In this document: piece by piece, positions 37,981 to 47,599 of the stretch
Position numbering within the stretch: position 1 is the first letter of the stretch
Layout of the letters: every line of letters begins with the position of its first letter
NCBI GenBank assembly: GCA_031257015.1
Contig: JAIRPK010000004.1
Span: 1-58,692 of the forward strand
Length of the DNA: 58,692 nucleotides
Direction: 5' to 3'
Source of the DNA: Tannerellaceae bacterium
Lineage (GTDB): Bacteria; Bacteroidota; Bacteroidia; Bacteroidales; Tannerellaceae
Program-made: the position numbers and the translations under genes
The notes under the pieces: generated by a model
Databases searched by the model: none
What the model was told of the DNA's origin: nothing
Seen by the model: the letters and a program-made list of their open reading frames with translations, nothing else

Positions 37981-39186
37981 ATGAAAGTAATTTCCAAATC
38001 ATTCAAAACTATCGTTCTTGCCGCAGCTTCAGTCGCTGCATTGGGTTTAACTGCAACTAGCTGCGTAAATGATGACCTGCAAAGCTGTCCTGTCGATGGC
38101 GGCATGGGAAAAACAGTTCGCTTCAGGATTGAAAAGCCTGCCTCTACTCGTACTGACGAAGCTACTGCCAATGGCGGAACACTACAACTCAACGGAGGTC
38201 ATCTGTTCTTTGTTAATGCACAGAATCAAATAACAAAGGTTGTCCGTATCGTTGACGCAAGCACACCATCGTCAGGGGACTCCATTGCATCAATAACAGA
38301 CCTGAGTTCAACAGTTGGACATCCAATAACAAGTGTCCCTGCCTCTTCAATCACTGCTTATGTAGTCGCTAACCAGCCGGCGGGCAAATTGGAACCGAAA
38401 CTGAATGGATTCCTCTCTCAAGTAATGGACAGCGTGATTATGCTGAAGGAACAAGGCGCTGTGGCTAACCAGCTGCTAACTGGAAATGGCGCTGTAAATC
38501 CGCCGGCAGCCGGTTCTAACAATTATACGGCAACTATAACCGCCGCTCCTCTCACGGCACGCCTGGAAATAGATAAAATCACAGCTGTTAATCCTGCGGG
38601 AGCCGCTGTTAAGATCCTCAGTTATAGAATAGACGGTATCTTCGTTGACAACATCTATGAGGAAATGAACTTGAACGATTCTTCCTACGTTGCTCCCAAA
38701 GAGTATATTACTCCTGCTTCCGGCGCTGATAATACGACTATGCCTGCTCATTATGACAAGGTTGCCTTCGACTATGTTACTGCCGCAGATACCACTTTGG
38801 GAAAAGCCATGCAAATCATCAGTAATGGCGACACGTTAAGATATACTCCCAAACAAGATGTATGGGGATACAACCAGCTCGCTCCTAAAGCTGATATTGC
38901 AGGACCTGTTGCGTCAACACCAAATATCTATATCCGCGTAAGCAATATTAAGACCGACAATCCGAACTCTGTTTATACCGGCGAATATTACTTGACCATA
39001 AAGACTTTGACTGATGGTGGAACTCCGATAACTGCCTTGAAGCAAGGGATGATATACGAAATCAGCGACATCCAGTTCCAGCTGCAAAACCTCCAGCAAA
39101 AACCAGGACAAGGCCCGATTGACGTCGATGTAACTGTAAAACTTGCACAGTGGGGCAACACTGACACCGGTGTAATTCTCAACTAA
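37981..39186 (+). CDS. Mfa1-like major fimbrial subunit lipoprotein
   Basis: 401 residues. The signal peptide is long (VLAAASVAALGLTATSC), with the lipidated Cys at residue ~26. Next come a short acidic spacer and Arg sites (ASTRTDEATAN) where an Arg-gingipain-like protease could mature the subunit for donor-strand polymerisation, as in Mfa1/FimA of Porphyromonas. The rest is a beta-rich two-domain fimbrillin fold, ending in DVDVTVKLAQWG, similar to the final strand of Mfa1-type proteins. It heads a two-gene operon with the larger protein at 39305. The family is clear; polymerisation into fimbriae is inferred. Confidence 0.8.
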   Translation: MKVISKSFKTIVLAAASVAALGLTATSCVNDDLQSCPVDGGMGKTVRFRIEKPASTRTDEATANGGTLQLNGGHLFFVNAQNQITKVVRIVDASTPSSGDSIASITDLSSTVGHPITSVPASSITAYVVANQPAGKLEPKLNGFLSQVMDSVIMLKEQGAVANQLLTGNGAVNPPAAGSNNYTATITAAPLTARLEIDKITAVNPAGAAVKILSYRIDGIFVDNIYEEMNLNDSSYVAPKEYITPASGADNTTMPAHYDKVAFDYVTAADTTLGKAMQIISNGDTLRYTPKQDVWGYNQLAPKADIAGPVASTPNIYIRVSNIKTDNPNSVYTGEYYLTIKTLTDGGTPITALKQGMIYEISDIQFQLQNLQQKPGQGPIDVDVTVKLAQWGNTDTGVILN

Positions 39187-39206
39187 GCAAATAAAGAATC
39201 AATAAC

Positions 39207-39244
39207 AAGCGGCAGGGATGGCTTAATCCCTGCTCGCTTTCTAC
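39207..39244 (+). terminator. hairpin between fimbrial genes, probable attenuator
   Basis: AGCGGCAGGGAT / AATCCCTGCTCGCT stem followed by TTCTAC, 20 nt after the subunit stop and 65 nt before the next gene. The weak T tract suggests partial termination, which would keep the subunit more abundant than the downstream protein. Confidence 0.6.
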
Positions 39245-39304
39245 AAATAAATAGACAAAACACTTTTCAGATATACAGATTTACAAACCTAACAACATTA
39301 TATT

Positions 39305-41617
39305 ATGATGCGTATAATTTCTTTAATATCAATCCTTCTCCTCTCTCTCGCCGCTTGTACATCGGAGGAGACGGCTCTGGACAGAGACATAGATAATGGC
39401 GGCGACAACAACTCAGGAAACAAAAAAGAGGCTATCGTTAGCTTCGCTCTAGATATGCCTTCGGCTCTTAGTACTCGTTCGTTAAGTGAAGATGATGAGA
39501 ATACTGTCACGGAAATAACGCTTCTGCAATTTGATCGTGATAACAACAATAAGGAACATCTCCGATATATAAGCAGAACTACGAGCATAACCTCGCCGGG
39601 TACCCCCAGCAACCCGTCAAAAACATTTACTGCCAAGGTGCTTGAGGGCGCTTACAACATAGTCGCACTCGCAAATGCCTCTTCTGCTAATCTCAACTCC
39701 GGTTACTACGGACTTGAGAAATCTGCCATACTTGACAGTTTTATTTATCACAATCCAGGCAAGCTGGCACTGGCAAACAAGTCTATTCCTTCATGGGGAG
39801 AAACGGGGTTGATGAACATTGTCGCTTCGCAATCAACACCCATCTCTATAAGTATGACAAGAATGATGGCCAAGGTCAATGTTAAACTCGCTCCAAAGGC
39901 GCTACCGGATTTTGATATAACCAAAATATTCGTTTACAATCAAAGCTCAAACGGAGCGCTCGTTCCAGACCCTAATGCTTACAACTCATCGCAGAAGCTT
40001 ACGATGCCTACCGCCCCGAAAGACTCCGGATTCTGCAAGATGCTTTACCCAACGCCCGCTCTTATGTACGAGGAAGGTAAAGACTGGACAGGAGTGGATT
40101 CGTGTAACAACGCAATATATTTATATGAGGCGCCGAAAGGAACACCAACAACAATGATGGAAAACACTTGCATCGTCGTTGGAGGAAGCTATCTGGGACA
40201 TCCGGAGAGTTATTACCGCATTGACTTTGTCGGAAAAGACAGCAACGGACAGGACGAATGGCTTCCAATCCTCAGGAACCATCTTTATACTCTCAACATT
40301 AGTGATGTTACCGGCGACGGCGCTAAAGACCCGGATGATGCCTTCAAATCGAAATCAAGCAATCTCGTTGCAAACATCATGGCATGGGATGAAACAACCA
40401 TTACTGATATTATCTTCGATAACCAGTATATGCTTGGCGTTTCCAGAAGGAAAATCGAATTGGGCAAAAATATATATGACAGCAATACCCAGTGTGGCGA
40501 TACGAACAAACTTTCAATCATTACCTCCGTTCCCGCAGGATGGACTATTGATCCTAATGAAATAACTGACGTCAACGGAATGCCCGTTAACTGGCTCAGA
40601 GTCTCGCAAGCCGCAGCAACAGCAGCAGATAAGCTCGAAGAAATCTCTATCTATGCAGATGAGAATACGGCTATTAAATACCGAAAAGCTTATATAAACA
40701 TTAAAGCAAGGAATCTGACCTGCAAAATAGAGGTTCGGCAGTACGGACTTGCAAGTCCTAATTCTCCTAAGCTTCAGTATATATTTAAACAGAGATACAC
40801 GATGGACGGTACCCAAAAAACATTTAGCGTAGCAGGCGAGCGTTCATGGGATATAATCGGACTGAAGGACACTGGCCGGGTTTTGACAACTACGTTTGCT
40901 CCAATCTCAGGTGGATCCAATCAGAGCGTTACAGAGGAAGCGGTTACGTTCACGTTGACAAAAAGACTTCCTGCAACGGTTAACGATTTAAAGAACTTTA
41001 AGGAGTATTCATCGGGTGTCGAAGTGTATTTTGAAGATGCTCTGGGGGAAATTGATACTGTGAGATTCGTTGCTTCTACGCCGGTATTCTTTCATAATAC
41101 ATTCTACTGGCAATATGAGATGCTTGTATGGCCGGAAGACCAACCGACAGGTTATATGTGGAAAGAATATGCGAATTACAGGACTAATGGTTCGGCGAAT
41201 ACCGGTACTCCAAACCAATACAGTTGTGCAAATTTGGAACCGAGGGGAAGTTGGGTTCTTCCGAACAGAGATCAGATGGGAGCTGTTTTGAAACATGCTT
41301 TTTCTAAAGGACTGTGGAGCGATTGGAACTTGAAGGATGTCACTGTTTTCTATCCAGGTCGTAATTATAATACCACAGATCCGAACGATATGGGGAATGT
41401 TTACTGGACTTCCGACCATGCTGCCGACCCCTCTGGCCAATCTAAGTTCGCATTTATAATGGGATTTGACCCGAAGGCTACGGACCCTTCTGGAGTGTTG
41501 CGTCCGGTTCCGGCTGATAAGGCTAAGTACGAAAAAAATGCAACGGAAAAAATAAACTCTAATGGTGCAAAATACATGATTTATGCAAGATGTATTTATC
41601 AAGGGAAAAAGATATAA
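39305..41617 (+). CDS. fimbrial accessory/tip-like lipoprotein (DUF4906-like) with C-terminal FISUMP-like domain
   Basis: 770 residues. The signal is MMRIISLISILLLSLAAC, a strong lipobox. The N-terminal half has fimbrillin-like segments (FALDMPSALSTRSL, EGAYNIVALANA, SMTRMMAKVNVKL), the DUF4906/Mfa2-like pattern. The middle has a BACON-like strand set (SIITSVPAGWTIDP). The last ~180 residues (PRGSWVLPNRDQMGAVLKHA, YWTSDHA) resemble FISUMP domains, as in the gene at 43-2403. It follows the Mfa1-like subunit behind a hairpin, so it is probably the low-abundance anchor or tip component. It starts at 39305 or 39308. Confidence 0.75.
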   Translation: MMRIISLISILLLSLAACTSEETALDRDIDNGGDNNSGNKKEAIVSFALDMPSALSTRSLSEDDENTVTEITLLQFDRDNNNKEHLRYISRTTSITSPGTPSNPSKTFTAKVLEGAYNIVALANASSANLNSGYYGLEKSAILDSFIYHNPGKLALANKSIPSWGETGLMNIVASQSTPISISMTRMMAKVNVKLAPKALPDFDITKIFVYNQSSNGALVPDPNAYNSSQKLTMPTAPKDSGFCKMLYPTPALMYEEGKDWTGVDSCNNAIYLYEAPKGTPTTMMENTCIVVGGSYLGHPESYYRIDFVGKDSNGQDEWLPILRNHLYTLNISDVTGDGAKDPDDAFKSKSSNLVANIMAWDETTITDIIFDNQYMLGVSRRKIELGKNIYDSNTQCGDTNKLSIITSVPAGWTIDPNEITDVNGMPVNWLRVSQAAATAADKLEEISIYADENTAIKYRKAYINIKARNLTCKIEVRQYGLASPNSPKLQYIFKQRYTMDGTQKTFSVAGERSWDIIGLKDTGRVLTTTFAPISGGSNQSVTEEAVTFTLTKRLPATVNDLKNFKEYSSGVEVYFEDALGEIDTVRFVASTPVFFHNTFYWQYEMLVWPEDQPTGYMWKEYANYRTNGSANTGTPNQYSCANLEPRGSWVLPNRDQMGAVLKHAFSKGLWSDWNLKDVTVFYPGRNYNTTDPNDMGNVYWTSDHAADPSGQSKFAFIMGFDPKATDPSGVLRPVPADKAKYEKNATEKINSNGAKYMIYARCIYQGKKI

Positions 41618-41631
41618 GTCTAACTAAATAA

Positions 41632-41669
41632 AAAAATCCCCCTCTGCTTCGGCGGAGGGGGATTTTTTT
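41632..41669 (+). terminator. terminator of the fimbrial operon
   Basis: ATCCCCCTCTGC-TTCG-GCGGAGGGGGAT followed by TTTTTT; very strong. It may also serve the minus-strand gene ending at 41694. Confidence 0.92.
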
Positions 41670-41693
41670 ATGTGCTAAGGAGACGAAACTGCC

Positions 41694-42965
41694 CTACAAC
41701 CGCCCGTCAACCTCCTCCGACGGAAGAAAACTCTTCACATCATAAACAATCGAAAGCGGAGCCCTTAACGATTTGATATTTACATCCGCGTAGGCCTCGT
41801 GAGCAACGGCGAGAATGATTGCATCGAATTGGCCTTGGGGCAGGGAGCCGGTTATTTCAATGCCATATTTTCGGCCGGCATCCGTGGCGTCGGCGCAGGG
41901 ATCGTGGATGACGATGCCGGAAGTGTACTCGCGGAGAGTGGCGTAGATGTCGATGACTTTGGTGTTGCGAATGTCGGGGCAGTTTTCCTTGAAGGTGAAG
42001 CCGAGGATGAGGATGCGGGCGTCTTTAATGAGGATGCCTTTTTTGTTCATCAGCTTGACGACTTGCTGGCCGACGTACTCTCCCATGCCGTCATTGAGGC
42101 GGCGAGCGGCGGACATTATGCGGGGATATATGCCGTAAACCTGCGCTTTTTGAATCAGATAGTACGGATCGACGCTTATGCAGTGGCCGCCGACAAGGCC
42201 GGGAGCGAAGCGGAGGAAGTTCCACTTGGTTGAAGCTGCGCGGATAACTTCCTGAGTGTCTATCCCCATAGCGTTGAAGATTTTTGCCTGCTCGTTCATG
42301 AAGGCTATGTTGACGTCGCGCTGAGTATTCTCCATAATCTTGGAGGCTTCGGCTGCCCTGATGCTCGAAACGCGGCAAACGCCGTTCTTCAGCACGGAGT
42401 TGTAAAGGCGCTCTACCTTGTCCGCTGCTTCGGGGCATGAGCCGGAGACAACTTTGGTGATGCTTTCAATCGGATGCTCCCTGTCGCCGGGATTGATTCG
42501 TTCGGGAGAATATCCGGCAAAAAAGTCGACGTTGAGCTTGAGGCCGGAGATGCTTTCGATTACAGGAACACATTCGTCTTCCGTTACGCCGGGATAGACC
42601 GTCGATTCGTAGATGACCGTATCGCCGCGACTGATGACTTCTCCTATTGTCCTGCTGGCCGACAGCAAGGGCGAGAGATCGGGAGTGTTGTTGCAGTCAA
42701 CCGGAGTGGGGACAGCAACGATATATGTGTTGCAGCTGCGGAGATCTTCCATGTTCGTGGTGCAGATGAAGCCGTCGGCAATGGCCTGGAGGAGAGCGGA
42801 AGATTCAACTTCGCCGGTAATGTCAAGTCCGGAATTAATCGCCTTTACTCTTGCCTCGTCCAGATCGAAGCCGATGGTGGCGTAAACGCTGGAAAAGAGT
42901 CGGGCGAGGGGAAGACCGACATAGCCAAGGCCGAGAACGGCTATTTTAACGGGTTGTTCTGTCAT
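41694..42965 (-). CDS. nucleotide-sugar dehydrogenase (UDP-N-acetylhexosamine 6-dehydrogenase, TviB/WbpA-like)
   Basis: Oxidises a UDP-N-acetylhexosamine to the uronic acid for capsule or O-antigen. 423 residues from the ATG at 42965, normal length. The NAD-binding motif is KIAVLGLGYVGLPLARL; the middle-domain signature is VGGHCISVDPYYL; the catalytic Cys is in GFTFKENCPDIRNTKV. The chosen ATG overlaps the stop of the upstream DUF5916 gene as ATGA, suggesting translational coupling. An alternative ATG is at 42977. No other sugar-nucleotide genes are nearby, so it may serve a glycan made elsewhere. Confidence 0.9.
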   Translation of the reverse strand: MTEQPVKIAVLGLGYVGLPLARLFSSVYATIGFDLDEARVKAINSGLDITGEVESSALLQAIADGFICTTNMEDLRSCNTYIVAVPTPVDCNNTPDLSPLLSASRTIGEVISRGDTVIYESTVYPGVTEDECVPVIESISGLKLNVDFFAGYSPERINPGDREHPIESITKVVSGSCPEAADKVERLYNSVLKNGVCRVSSIRAAEASKIMENTQRDVNIAFMNEQAKIFNAMGIDTQEVIRAASTKWNFLRFAPGLVGGHCISVDPYYLIQKAQVYGIYPRIMSAARRLNDGMGEYVGQQVVKLMNKKGILIKDARILILGFTFKENCPDIRNTKVIDIYATLREYTSGIVIHDPCADATDAGRKYGIEITGSLPQGQFDAIILAVAHEAYADVNIKSLRAPLSIVYDVKSFLPSEEVDGRL

Positions 42966-45595
42966 AAGTTTATCCAATAGTTTATTTTAATCATAAGTGT
43001 GTTCGTCGATGGAAGCTCGGACATTCGCTCAAGATTCTCACCCCAACTGCCGTGGAGACCGCCGTCGCGACGGGAACGCCGGTGTTCCCAGACAATATAG
43101 AGCGTGGAGCCGGGGCGGAACTCCCAACGACCGACGATATTGGAGCGAAATTCGTTGAACCTGAAGTTGGGGTTGCTGAACGTCTGGCGGAGATCGTCTT
43201 GAATGAAGGAGAATGAATCGCCGGACAGGAGGAGCGGACGACTGCGTTCTTCGTAGCGTTCGGAGACGGTATTTGTCGCCAGCTTGTAGTTATCGTAGCG
43301 GGCGACGGAAGTGAACGGCGAGCCGTAGAGCTGAATGGATACGTCCGGAGTGATGTTTGCCTGAAGCTTGACGGTCGCACCGTAAGTGTGCTGTTCCATT
43401 TCGCCGAGCACGTAAGCGGGAGAATAGCCTGCGCCGCTCATGGACTGGGGCGTGGCTTTGCCGACGTATTGCATGTCGTCATTATTCCAGGCATAGTCAA
43501 ACTGGGCGGAGAGGAGGATGAAGTGGGCAAGGCGGAAGGAGAGGGCAGGGGAGATGGCGTTATAATTTCTGTGTCCGCCGATGTGCCGCGTGCCGGTGTA
43601 TTTGCCGGTGAAGATGACGCGCCGGGCTTTATCAGTGTTGAACGTCGCAGCGGTGTTGAACCATGGGTCGTGCCGCATGTCGGGACCTCCGCGGAGAAGG
43701 CGGCTGTCGAGCTGGTTCCATCCGAAGGTTTCGTTCAGCGTCAGCTCGTAGCGGGACAGCGTCATTGTTTTCCATTCGAGGCTCAGGGAATTGTTTACCG
43801 GAGTTCCGCCATAGTTCCAGACATTCTTCTGGGTAAGAATGAACTGGTTGGAGCGGAATGTACGCCATGTATCGGTTTGCCGGAACTCTATCGCGGTGGA
43901 ATTGCTCTGCATGTCGGCTTGCTTTAAGTATCCCGCATCATTCATGTCGAATCCGGGACTGGCCCACTCGAATGTTTCCGAGAAAGCCCATTTGGCATTG
44001 CCGCGGCGACCGGCCTTGACGTATCCGCCGGTACCGTTCAGGCCGGTGCGCTCGGAATCAAGCCGGATATAGCCGGCGTCGGGGCGCTGGTAGTAATGGA
44101 CGGCGTTGGTTTGCAGCTGCATGATGGCGGCTTTTGTTCCGTTGATGGAGCTGAACATGCCTTTCATGTCGATGTAGTAAAGCCGGTTTTTGAAGTATTG
44201 AACAAAGTCGATGCCTGCCGCATAAGCGTTGCGGGGCATCAGGTTTTCAAGATTGGCATGGTTCATCATGCGGTTGACCGATGTGAACATTGCGCCGAGG
44301 AAAGTATTGCCTTTGCTGTTTTTTTGAACACGGGCGATGGTGTAGTTCGTGGCCGGCTCAACGGCTTCTTCGTTTTCGGTTCCGTTGCGGGAGACCCTGG
44401 CGTAGCTGGCGGCAGTGAGGTTCTGCATTATGCCGATGGTCAGGCCATTGCGGTTGGAACCGGTGAGTTTCAGGGCGCCGATGATCGGAACATTATCTTT
44501 CGCCTCGGCAAAGCTGTTGACATTGTCGATGCCTTCAGGAGCATAGCCGGGGGCGGATCCGATGCGGCGGGAATAAAACATCATGTCGCTGCCGCTCGCA
44601 AAATCGAATATGTGTTTCCCTTCCAGGAAGAAGGGGCGCATCTCATCGTAGAAGGTTTCGTAAGCAGTAAGATTCATGACCGAAGGGTCAAGCTCGACTT
44701 GCCCGAAATCGGGATTGACAGTCAGATCAAGAGTATAGTCGGAAAGAGCAAACCTGGCGTCAAGGCCGGCATTGGCAAGGCTGTTATTCTTTCCGCCGTA
44801 GGGACTGCCGGCAACTTCGGGCCGGCGAGAATACTTGCCCATGACGTAGGGAAGGATTTCGATGCCGCGGGGCTTGGGAAGGTCGGTCATGCCGCGCATC
44901 TCGCCGAAGGAAAAGACATGCCCGTTATTCTTCAACGGAATCAGGCTCCAGTTCTGAACTTCGTTCCGGTGACGGATAATGCGTCGGATATGTAGCCCCC
45001 AAACACCATCGGACGACCGCCGGTTGTAGCGCAGCTGACTGAAAGGGATACGCATCTCTGCCGTCCAGGCGGAGTCGGCAAGATCAATATGCGTCCTCGC
45101 ATCCCATACGGCGTTCCAGCTTAGCGTAGCAACTCTTTTGTCGTTTACGACAAGGTCAGTCTTGTTCCCGCCGAGGTTGAGGTTGAACTCCGGGGCGGCG
45201 CGGAAGTCATGATAAGTGTCGAAGGCTATGCTCACAAGGTCGCCGATGCTGTTCGCGTCGCGGTTGTTGATAAAACGGTTCATCTTCTCCGGCTCAGCGT
45301 CCTTGCAATATATGCCTGCATATATATATGTGTTATCGTAGAGGAGCTTCATGCGCGTAACCGACGGACTGGGGACGCGCTCGTCCGGCATGACCTGAAC
45401 AAAAGGTTCAGACCAGGGCGTCTGTTCCCAGAACGCTTCGTCCATCCGACCGTCAATTGACGGAGGAGCGGCGGTGGATTTACGAATGTCGTAAGTGCGC
45501 TTGTATGCTTTGTCGAAAGGAATAATCTCCTGCTGGGCGGAGGCCTGCAGACTTATGTATAGCGTAAACAGAAATATGTATGAAGAGTTTTTCAT
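42962..45595 (-). CDS. DUF5916 outer-membrane protein with N-terminal CBM9-like domain
   Basis: 877 residues from the ATG at 45595, which begins a signal peptide (YIFLFTLYISLQASAQQ). Residues ~30-220 are a carbohydrate-binding family 9-like domain (PPSIDGRMDEAFWEQTPW, FNLNLGGNKTDLVVN). The remainder is the DUF5916 region, rich in alternating polar/hydrophobic strands that suggest a beta-barrel, ending ...INYWINL with the aromatic-rich end typical of barrels. The function is unknown. It overlaps the downstream dehydrogenase by 4 nt. The reading frame stays open upstream through the 21-bp repeat array to 46042, but that extension precedes the signal peptide and is a by-product of the 21-bp (7-codon) period. 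Confidence 0.88.
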   Translation of the reverse strand: MKNSSYIFLFTLYISLQASAQQEIIPFDKAYKRTYDIRKSTAAPPSIDGRMDEAFWEQTPWSEPFVQVMPDERVPSPSVTRMKLLYDNTYIYAGIYCKDAEPEKMNRFINNRDANSIGDLVSIAFDTYHDFRAAPEFNLNLGGNKTDLVVNDKRVATLSWNAVWDARTHIDLADSAWTAEMRIPFSQLRYNRRSSDGVWGLHIRRIIRHRNEVQNWSLIPLKNNGHVFSFGEMRGMTDLPKPRGIEILPYVMGKYSRRPEVAGSPYGGKNNSLANAGLDARFALSDYTLDLTVNPDFGQVELDPSVMNLTAYETFYDEMRPFFLEGKHIFDFASGSDMMFYSRRIGSAPGYAPEGIDNVNSFAEAKDNVPIIGALKLTGSNRNGLTIGIMQNLTAASYARVSRNGTENEEAVEPATNYTIARVQKNSKGNTFLGAMFTSVNRMMNHANLENLMPRNAYAAGIDFVQYFKNRLYYIDMKGMFSSINGTKAAIMQLQTNAVHYYQRPDAGYIRLDSERTGLNGTGGYVKAGRRGNAKWAFSETFEWASPGFDMNDAGYLKQADMQSNSTAIEFRQTDTWRTFRSNQFILTQKNVWNYGGTPVNNSLSLEWKTMTLSRYELTLNETFGWNQLDSRLLRGGPDMRHDPWFNTAATFNTDKARRVIFTGKYTGTRHIGGHRNYNAISPALSFRLAHFILLSAQFDYAWNNDDMQYVGKATPQSMSGAGYSPAYVLGEMEQHTYGATVKLQANITPDVSIQLYGSPFTSVARYDNYKLATNTVSERYEERSRPLLLSGDSFSFIQDDLRQTFSNPNFRFNEFRSNIVGRWEFRPGSTLYIVWEHRRSRRDGGLHGSWGENLERMSELPSTNTLMIKINYWINL

Positions 45596-45693
45596 GATAT
45601 AATGATGATTTATCGGCAAATTTAATGATTCAAGCTGAAAACTCGGAAGACGGAGATTCTTGCAGGAGGGTGGGAGTGTGTTTAGAGACGTTC

Positions 45694-45945
45694 CGAGCGT
45701 TTCACGAGATGCTCCGAGCGTTTCACGAGACGTTCCGAGCGTTTCACGAGACGCTCCGAGCGTTTCACGAGACGTTCCGAGCGTTTCACGAGACGATCCG
45801 AGCGTTTCACAAGACGCTCCGAGCGTTTCACGAGATGTTCCGAGCGTTTCACGAGACACTCCGAGCGTTTCACGAGACGCTCCGAGCGTTTCACGAGACG
45901 CTCCAAGCGTTTCACGAGACGCTCCGAACGTTTCACGAGACGCTC
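45694..45945. repeat. 21-bp tandem array, family 1 (12 units)
   Basis: Twelve exact 21-bp units, consensus CGAGCGTTTCACGAGACGCT(C), each with the inverted repeat GAGCGT-N8-ACGCTC. It lies between two divergent genes. Confidence 0.96.
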
Positions 45946-46325
45946 CGAGAGTCAAACGTGATGCTCCGAGAATCACCGTTGATACTCCGAGAATCAAACG
46001 TGATACTCCGAGAATCAAACGTGATGCTCCGAGAATCGACATGATACTCTCCGAGAATCACCGTTGATACTCTGAGAATCACCCGATACTCTCCGAGAAT
46101 CACCGTTGATACTCCGAGAATCGACATGATACTCTCCGAGAGTCACCGTTGATACTCCGATATTGACCCGATACTCTCCGAGAGTCACCGTTGATGCTCC
46201 GAGATTCACCCGATACTCTCCGAGAGTCACCGTTGATACTCCGAGAATCACCCGATACTCTCCGAGAATCACCGTTGATGCTCCGAGAATCACCCGATAC
46301 TCTCCGAGAGTCGCCGGCGATTTCT
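45946..46325. repeat. 21-bp tandem array, family 2 (about 18 units), in phase with family 1
   Basis: Continues family 1 without a break in phase. Units are 21 bp (two are 22), consensus CGAGAATCACCGTTGATACT(C), alternating with CGAGAATCACCCGATACTCT(C). The shared CTCCGAG core stays in register across both families. Confidence 0.93.
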
Positions 46326-46512
46326 GGAGAATCAAACCAGCATGCCGCAGAGCAAGACTTGGCGCTTTCCGCATCGCAAGCTCCAAAATTAGAAGGACCA
46401 TTCTCCTGCTTATCATGAACTCAAGTTAGAAATACGTAGACGGAGATTTCTGTCAAGAATATCAGGAAATTTAAGTTTAAACAATATGCACCCAGCATCT
46501 AAACTATAAGAG

Positions 46513-46520
46513 TATCTTTG
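46513..46520 (+). promoter_or_regulatory. -7 element for the DUF5106 gene
   Basis: TATCTTTG, 37 nt before the ATG, in a Shine-Dalgarno-free A-rich leader. Confidence 0.6.
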
Positions 46521-46557
46521 CAACAATAAAATTTAAAACAATATTAAAATACAAAAC

Positions 46558-47502
46558 ATGAATACAAACACATTAAAATGTACCCATTATTTAAAGCCTG
46601 TTTATCTCATTCTGTTCCTCCTCTTTTTTCTTGATTGTAAAGGTCAGACAGGTAAATCCATCGCTAATGGCGAGGAGGAATATACATTCCCAATGATAAC
46701 GATACCATCCACTCTGCTGGAGCTGGAAGACCGGGCGGCCTATCTGACACTCCATTACTGGGACAATTTTGATTTTACAGATACTCTTATCTCCAGACGA
46801 GAGAAGATGCTGGAACAGGCATTTGTTGATTACATCGACATTTTCCCGCATACTTCGCAATCTGTCGTGTCCGAATCCATCCAGAAGATGTTGAAGAAAT
46901 GCGAGGCGAATGAAAAAATATTCGATTATTTCACCAGCCTGTATTACAAATATCTCTACGATCCAAACTCAAACATGCGCAACGATGAATATTTAATCCC
47001 AGCCCTTGAAGCAATGCTTTCTTCACCGGCGCAGAAAGACAAGACACGCCCGGAACTCCTCTTGTCCCTTGCCAAGAAGAACAGATTGGGACATGCCGCG
47101 TCCAACTTTGTTTACACCATGGCCGACGGACGTCAAGGCAAGCTGTACGACCTTAAAGCTGAGTTTACGCTTATATATTTCTATAATCCGGAATGTGAGA
47201 ACTGTAAAGAAGTAACCGGGCATCTGCGAACCTCAAACATTATTAAAGGAATGTTGGCCAATAAGCGGCTCATCCTTCTAGCCATATATTCAGACAAGGA
47301 CTTGGAAGCTTGGCGCCGACATCTCTCTGAAATGCCCAAAGACTGGATAATAGCCTGCGACAAATCTCAAACCATAGATTCCGAACGCCTCTACGATCTA
47401 AAAGCCATTCCGTCGATTTATCTTTTGGACAAGCAGAAGAAAACACTGCTGAAAGACGCTGGATTTGAGCAAGTGGAAGATTATCTGAGCAGCAAAGAGT
47501 AG
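46558..47502 (+). CDS. DUF5106 thioredoxin-fold lipoprotein
   Basis: 314 residues. The N-terminus is hydrophobic and ends in a lipobox-like FFLDCKGQ. Residues ~30-190 are helical and match the DUF5106 pattern (YLTLHYWDNFDFTDTLISRR). The C-terminal ~130 residues are a thioredoxin fold with the active-site pair CENC in YFYNPECENCKEV and the cis-Pro region AIPSIYLLD. These proteins are periplasmic or membrane-anchored and probably act in disulfide exchange; the partner is unknown. It is monocistronic. Confidence 0.85.
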   Translation: MNTNTLKCTHYLKPVYLILFLLFFLDCKGQTGKSIANGEEEYTFPMITIPSTLLELEDRAAYLTLHYWDNFDFTDTLISRREKMLEQAFVDYIDIFPHTSQSVVSESIQKMLKKCEANEKIFDYFTSLYYKYLYDPNSNMRNDEYLIPALEAMLSSPAQKDKTRPELLLSLAKKNRLGHAASNFVYTMADGRQGKLYDLKAEFTLIYFYNPECENCKEVTGHLRTSNIIKGMLANKRLILLAIYSDKDLEAWRRHLSEMPKDWIIACDKSQTIDSERLYDLKAIPSIYLLDKQKKTLLKDAGFEQVEDYLSSKE

Positions 47503-47585
47503 TCATATCAACATAACGACCGGTTAATTATTCTTAATTATTAGAGAATCATAGTCAAGAGCTGGTAGATATGTTTTAAAATCTT

Positions 47586-47593
47586 TACTTTTG
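47586..47593 (+). promoter_or_regulatory. promoter of the candidate small RNA
   Basis: TACTTTTG, an exact TAnnTTTG match, with no ORF downstream before a strong terminator at 47644. Confidence 0.6.
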
Positions 47594-47599
47594 CACCGT

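Noticed and set aside
44096..44995. 299-codon plus-strand ORF opposite DUF5916
   Set aside because: Antisense shadow; composition follows the codon pattern of the minus-strand gene.
45596..46429. Long ORFs on both strands through the 21-bp array, including an N-terminal extension of the DUF5916 gene with heptad-like repeats (ETLGASR)
   Set aside because: A 21-bp period is seven codons, so every frame without a stop in one unit stays open. The real gene begins with a signal peptide at 45595.
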